Part shown: piece by piece, positions 61,140 to 64,000 of the stretch
Position numbering within the stretch: the first letter of the stretch is position 1
Layout: each line of letters begins with the position of its first letter
Assembly (NCBI GenBank): GCA_038363925.1
Contig: JAQQWL010000003.1
Coordinates: forward strand, 1,426,001-1,490,000
Direction: 5' to 3'
Source: Apiospora phragmitis
Lineage: Eukaryota; Ascomycota; Sordariomycetes; Amphisphaeriales; Apiosporaceae
Length of the DNA: 64,000 nt
Notes under the pieces: generated by a model
Told to the model about the DNA's origin: nothing
Databases searched by the model: none
What the model saw: the letters and a program-made list of their open reading frames with translations, nothing else
Made by a program: the position numbers and the translations under genes

Positions 61140-61790
61140 TATAATATATGCTTATAATACTAGATCGCGTCGAAAAATCGAAATTTAAAAAAGCTTGCGA
61201 GCGGTCTTTTTTTTAAGAATATATTACTTTTAACGGTTATTCCGCCGATATACCTTATTCTTATTATTTTAAAAATAAAAAGAGCTATAAAATCGCGGAG
61301 CGTTTTACTCGATACGAGGAGTATATTAGTCGTGGTCGGTTTTATAATAAGCTCTTAGTAGTTTTTTTTAAAGAAAATGTTATTATAGTAGCGGAAATTA
61401 AATATAAACGAGGAGGAGGCGAGTAAAAAGCTTTTATCGCTTTACTCGAAGTTAGCGAAATTATAGTTTTAATTTACTAAGGCGGCTAGTCGTTTATCGC
61501 GTATTTAAAAAATTCGGCGTAAAGTGAAAAAGCGAGGCGCCGATTTATTTAAACGGGGAATATAAGAGCTAGACGCTAAGAATAAAATCCTTTCTACCTT
61601 AAACGGCTATAAAGGGTGCCTAGTAAACAACCTTTAATATATAGGCGTTTCGGCTAGCGTAGACTAGGCGTTCTTTAGCCTAGGTACTTTTAAGGACTTT
61701 AGCTCGTTAATCGGAGGCCCTTTTATTTAAACTTTTAAAGCTTCGTAACGGCGTTCTTTAAGTGTTTTTTAAGTTCTTAGGTATTATTTT
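61140..61790 (+). pseudogene. Accessory ORF of gypsy C, opposite to pol
   Basis: Plus-strand coding-like sequence in the same position as in A, B and D, with KIRRKVKKRGADLFKRGI and ELDAKNKILSTLNGY. RIP stops interrupt it. Confidence 0.52.
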
Positions 61791-61799
61791 TTAATAAAT

Positions 61800-63180
61800 A
61801 ACCCTTTTATTAAACGATGTATTAAAGGCCTCGCCTAGTTTTCTTTTTATCGGTAATTTTTTCGACTTCGTATTCGTATTAATCTGTTTCGACTTCTAGC
61901 CGTATATTAACCGGGGTGCTTTCGGTTATTAATTTAAGTGATAAAATATAAAATATCAAGTGTATCCGTATTATTTTAAATAACGATAATTAATAATTAG
62001 TCTTTAAAATAATTTCTACGATTTTAAATATTCCGATATTTTTAAAGTTTAGTTTTTTACTTAATCGCTTAGTTTTAATATTTCGCCGTAAGAGGTATAA
62101 TTTTTTTTAAGGTTAATCCTTTTAATTTAGTGTAGTCGGCGTATTTCTTTATTCGTTATTAAAAAAAGGTAAGGTCTTATTATAAAGTAATTTAAAATTC
62201 TTTTAATTTTTTAACTTATATAGTCGTGATTAGTATTAACTAGTTTTTAAGGTTTTTTTTTAATAATTTCCGGGTCGTACTCGTAATTTATTTAAAATAA
62301 TAATATACGTATAGCTTCGTTATCCGCGTTATTATAAGCGAATTATATTATAAGTAATAATTATACTTAATTATTTTATTCGTAATTAATATAATAACGT
62401 AAGTATTACTTTAAAGTTTAATTTATTCGTTCGGTTTATTTATTCGTTTAAAGGTGATAAGCTATAGAAAGTTTATATTTAACGCCGAGTTATACTATAA
62501 ACGATTTCTAGAACTTAGCGGTAAATAGTTTATCTCGGTCGGAAATAATCGTTTTAAGCAGCTCGTATTAATTAACGATCGTTCGTAAGAACGTATAAGT
62601 TAAGTCGTTAATACTATTAAATTCGTTATAAAGTAGGAAATAAGTATATTTCGTGAGCTTATCTATAATTATTAAGATATTATCGTAGCGGGCTTTAATT
62701 AAAAGTTTTTTTAATAGGGGTAACTTAATTACGAAGTTAAATACGATTATTTTCCACGCCTTATTTAGCGGTAGGATTAGTTATAGTTCTTTATACGGTC
62801 GGTGTTTAACGGCCTTAACTTTATTATAAAGGTCGTATTTATTAATTACCTTAGCCACGGTTAGCTTAAAGTTTTCGTAATTAAATTATTTAGTAATTTA
62901 TTTCTAGGTTTTAAATACTTCTTAATATTCGTACACGAGGTGGTTATAGAATTCTTTAATAAATTCTTTATAATATAATTTTAAGATATAGATCTTACTT
63001 TAGTAATAAATGATCCTATTCTTAATATTAAGGTAATATTTTACTTAGTTAATAAAATTAATATCTCTAGGGTATATCGCTTAAATTCTTTAGTTTATAA
63101 CGTTTAATTATCGTAATAACACGAGGTTATTATTTTAATTATATATTAAAATAGTTTTTATTTTAAGTAACGTACTTTAT
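61800..63180 (-). pseudogene. Gypsy C pol relic, 3' part only
   Basis: Collinear with about 22,950-24,250 of gypsy A (integrase and its C-terminal tail). Similarity stops near 63,180, so RT, protease and gag are absent from this copy within the window. Confidence 0.68.
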
Positions 63181-63479
63181 AAATGAAGTAAATATATAAA
63201 TAAACTAAATACTTTCGCTATATTTTATTTAAATTGCCTTTATATTTAATTTCTTTTATAATATAATAGAGTCGGTATTTAAAAAGAGAAGTAAATGCAT
63301 TTAACTCTTTAAGCGCTTTAAAATAACTTAAAATTAAATCTCTAACGTATAGCTTTAATATATAAAGTTTTTTATATAACCCTTCGTAACTAAAGGCTCG
63401 GTCTCTTTATAAGACGCGAAATTTCTACGAAATCTCGGAAATTAATAAATTTAAAAGAAAGGGTAATTATAAGATATAT

Positions 63480-64000
63480 AATGAATTTAAACTCGCGATC
63501 GTTTCTTATTTAATTTAACGGTATAAAAGATATAGCGAATCGACTACTTAATTAACGCGACGCGGGACGCGTCGGCGTTAATTAGGCTTCGAACTTCGTA
63601 CGATAATAACTAGACCTTTAAACGCGTTTTAATCGAAAAATCGATTATTAAAAAATCCTTTATAAAGATCCCGACGCGTATCGCGTATAATTTACTTTTA
63701 TATAAAATATAATTAATAAATATAGGATTTAAAAAGAGGATACTTATAACCTCGATAAGACCGGCTTTTTTATAAGTTAGATCTCGTTTAAAATAATTAT
63801 TATAACCTCCGATTAATACGAGAAGCCTAGGGTAATTTAATAAAAGAACCGGGAATAAGTTATAATTATTTAAAGCGTTAAATCGTACGGTTACGCTATC
63901 CCTTCGTATATTATATTTATTAGAAAAACGCACCTCTTTTTTTAATATAAAAATAGTTTATTATTAAAAGATTAAATAATCTTAATTATTAAAAACGGTT
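63480..64000 (+). pseudogene. Fot1/pogo-like transposase relic, cut by the window end
   Basis: Plus-strand transposase read through RIP stops. It shows YNLDKTGFFIS (first catalytic Asp kept, Glu to Lys) near 63,740 and YAIPSYIIFIRKTHLFF near 63,900. It is the reverse complement of about 19,430-19,900. The 107-codon open frame on the opposite strand (63,933-63,610) is an antisense artefact. Confidence 0.7.

Noticed and set aside
63610..63933. 107-codon minus-strand open frame in the AT-rich end
   Set aside because: It is antisense to the transposase relic, whose motifs are read on the plus strand.

Overview
The window comes from a filamentous ascomycete (Pezizomycotina). The genes have short introns with GT...AG borders, the gene families are typical of moulds (fungal AAA ATPase with DUF7025, DUF7708 protein, chromate transporter, secreted GH2 beta-mannosidase), and two long blocks (about 17,995-54,666 and about 60,150 to the window end) are extremely AT-rich relics of transposons. 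In those blocks CpA and TpG are almost gone while CpG survives, the signature of repeat-induced point mutation (RIP). I cannot name the species.

Left arm (1-17,994), ordinary GC. Two intact housekeeping genes come first: a TBC-domain Rab GAP (+) and a ubiquitin-conjugating enzyme (-). Then follows a run of damaged accessory genes: an AAA ATPase (-), a divergent DUF7708 protein (+), a chromate transporter (+) and a Cys-rich protein (-). All carry in-frame stops and/or single-base frameshifts while most splice sites are still good. A small secreted six-cysteine protein at 12,994-13,682 looks intact among them.

AT-rich block 1 (17,995-54,666) is bounded by 44-45 bp terminal inverted repeats, each next to a TA, as in Fot1/pogo (Tc1/mariner) elements. 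Inside, target-site duplications and LTR borders let the nesting be read: Ty3/gypsy A (21,476-52,625, duplication CCGCY) sits in the Fot-like host; gypsy B (27,712-50,325, duplication TGATM) sits in A; a Ty1/copia element (32,065-38,885, duplication ATTTA) and an opposite-strand gypsy D (41,944-49,593, duplication CGGTR) sit in B. Small tRNA-derived SINE-like repeats lie in A and B. Every gypsy copy carries an extra Cys-rich/coiled-coil ORF on the strand opposite to pol, between integrase and the 3' LTR.

Between the blocks (54,667-60,150) is a gene island with one frameshifted gene of unknown function (+) and one intact secreted beta-mannosidase (-). AT-rich block 2 (about 60,150-64,000) holds a fourth gypsy copy (LTR plus 3' part of pol) and part of a Fot-like transposase that is the inverted counterpart of the one in block 1.

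The overall picture is a gene-rich to transposon-rich compartment border, with decay concentrated in the accessory genes nearest the transposon blocks.
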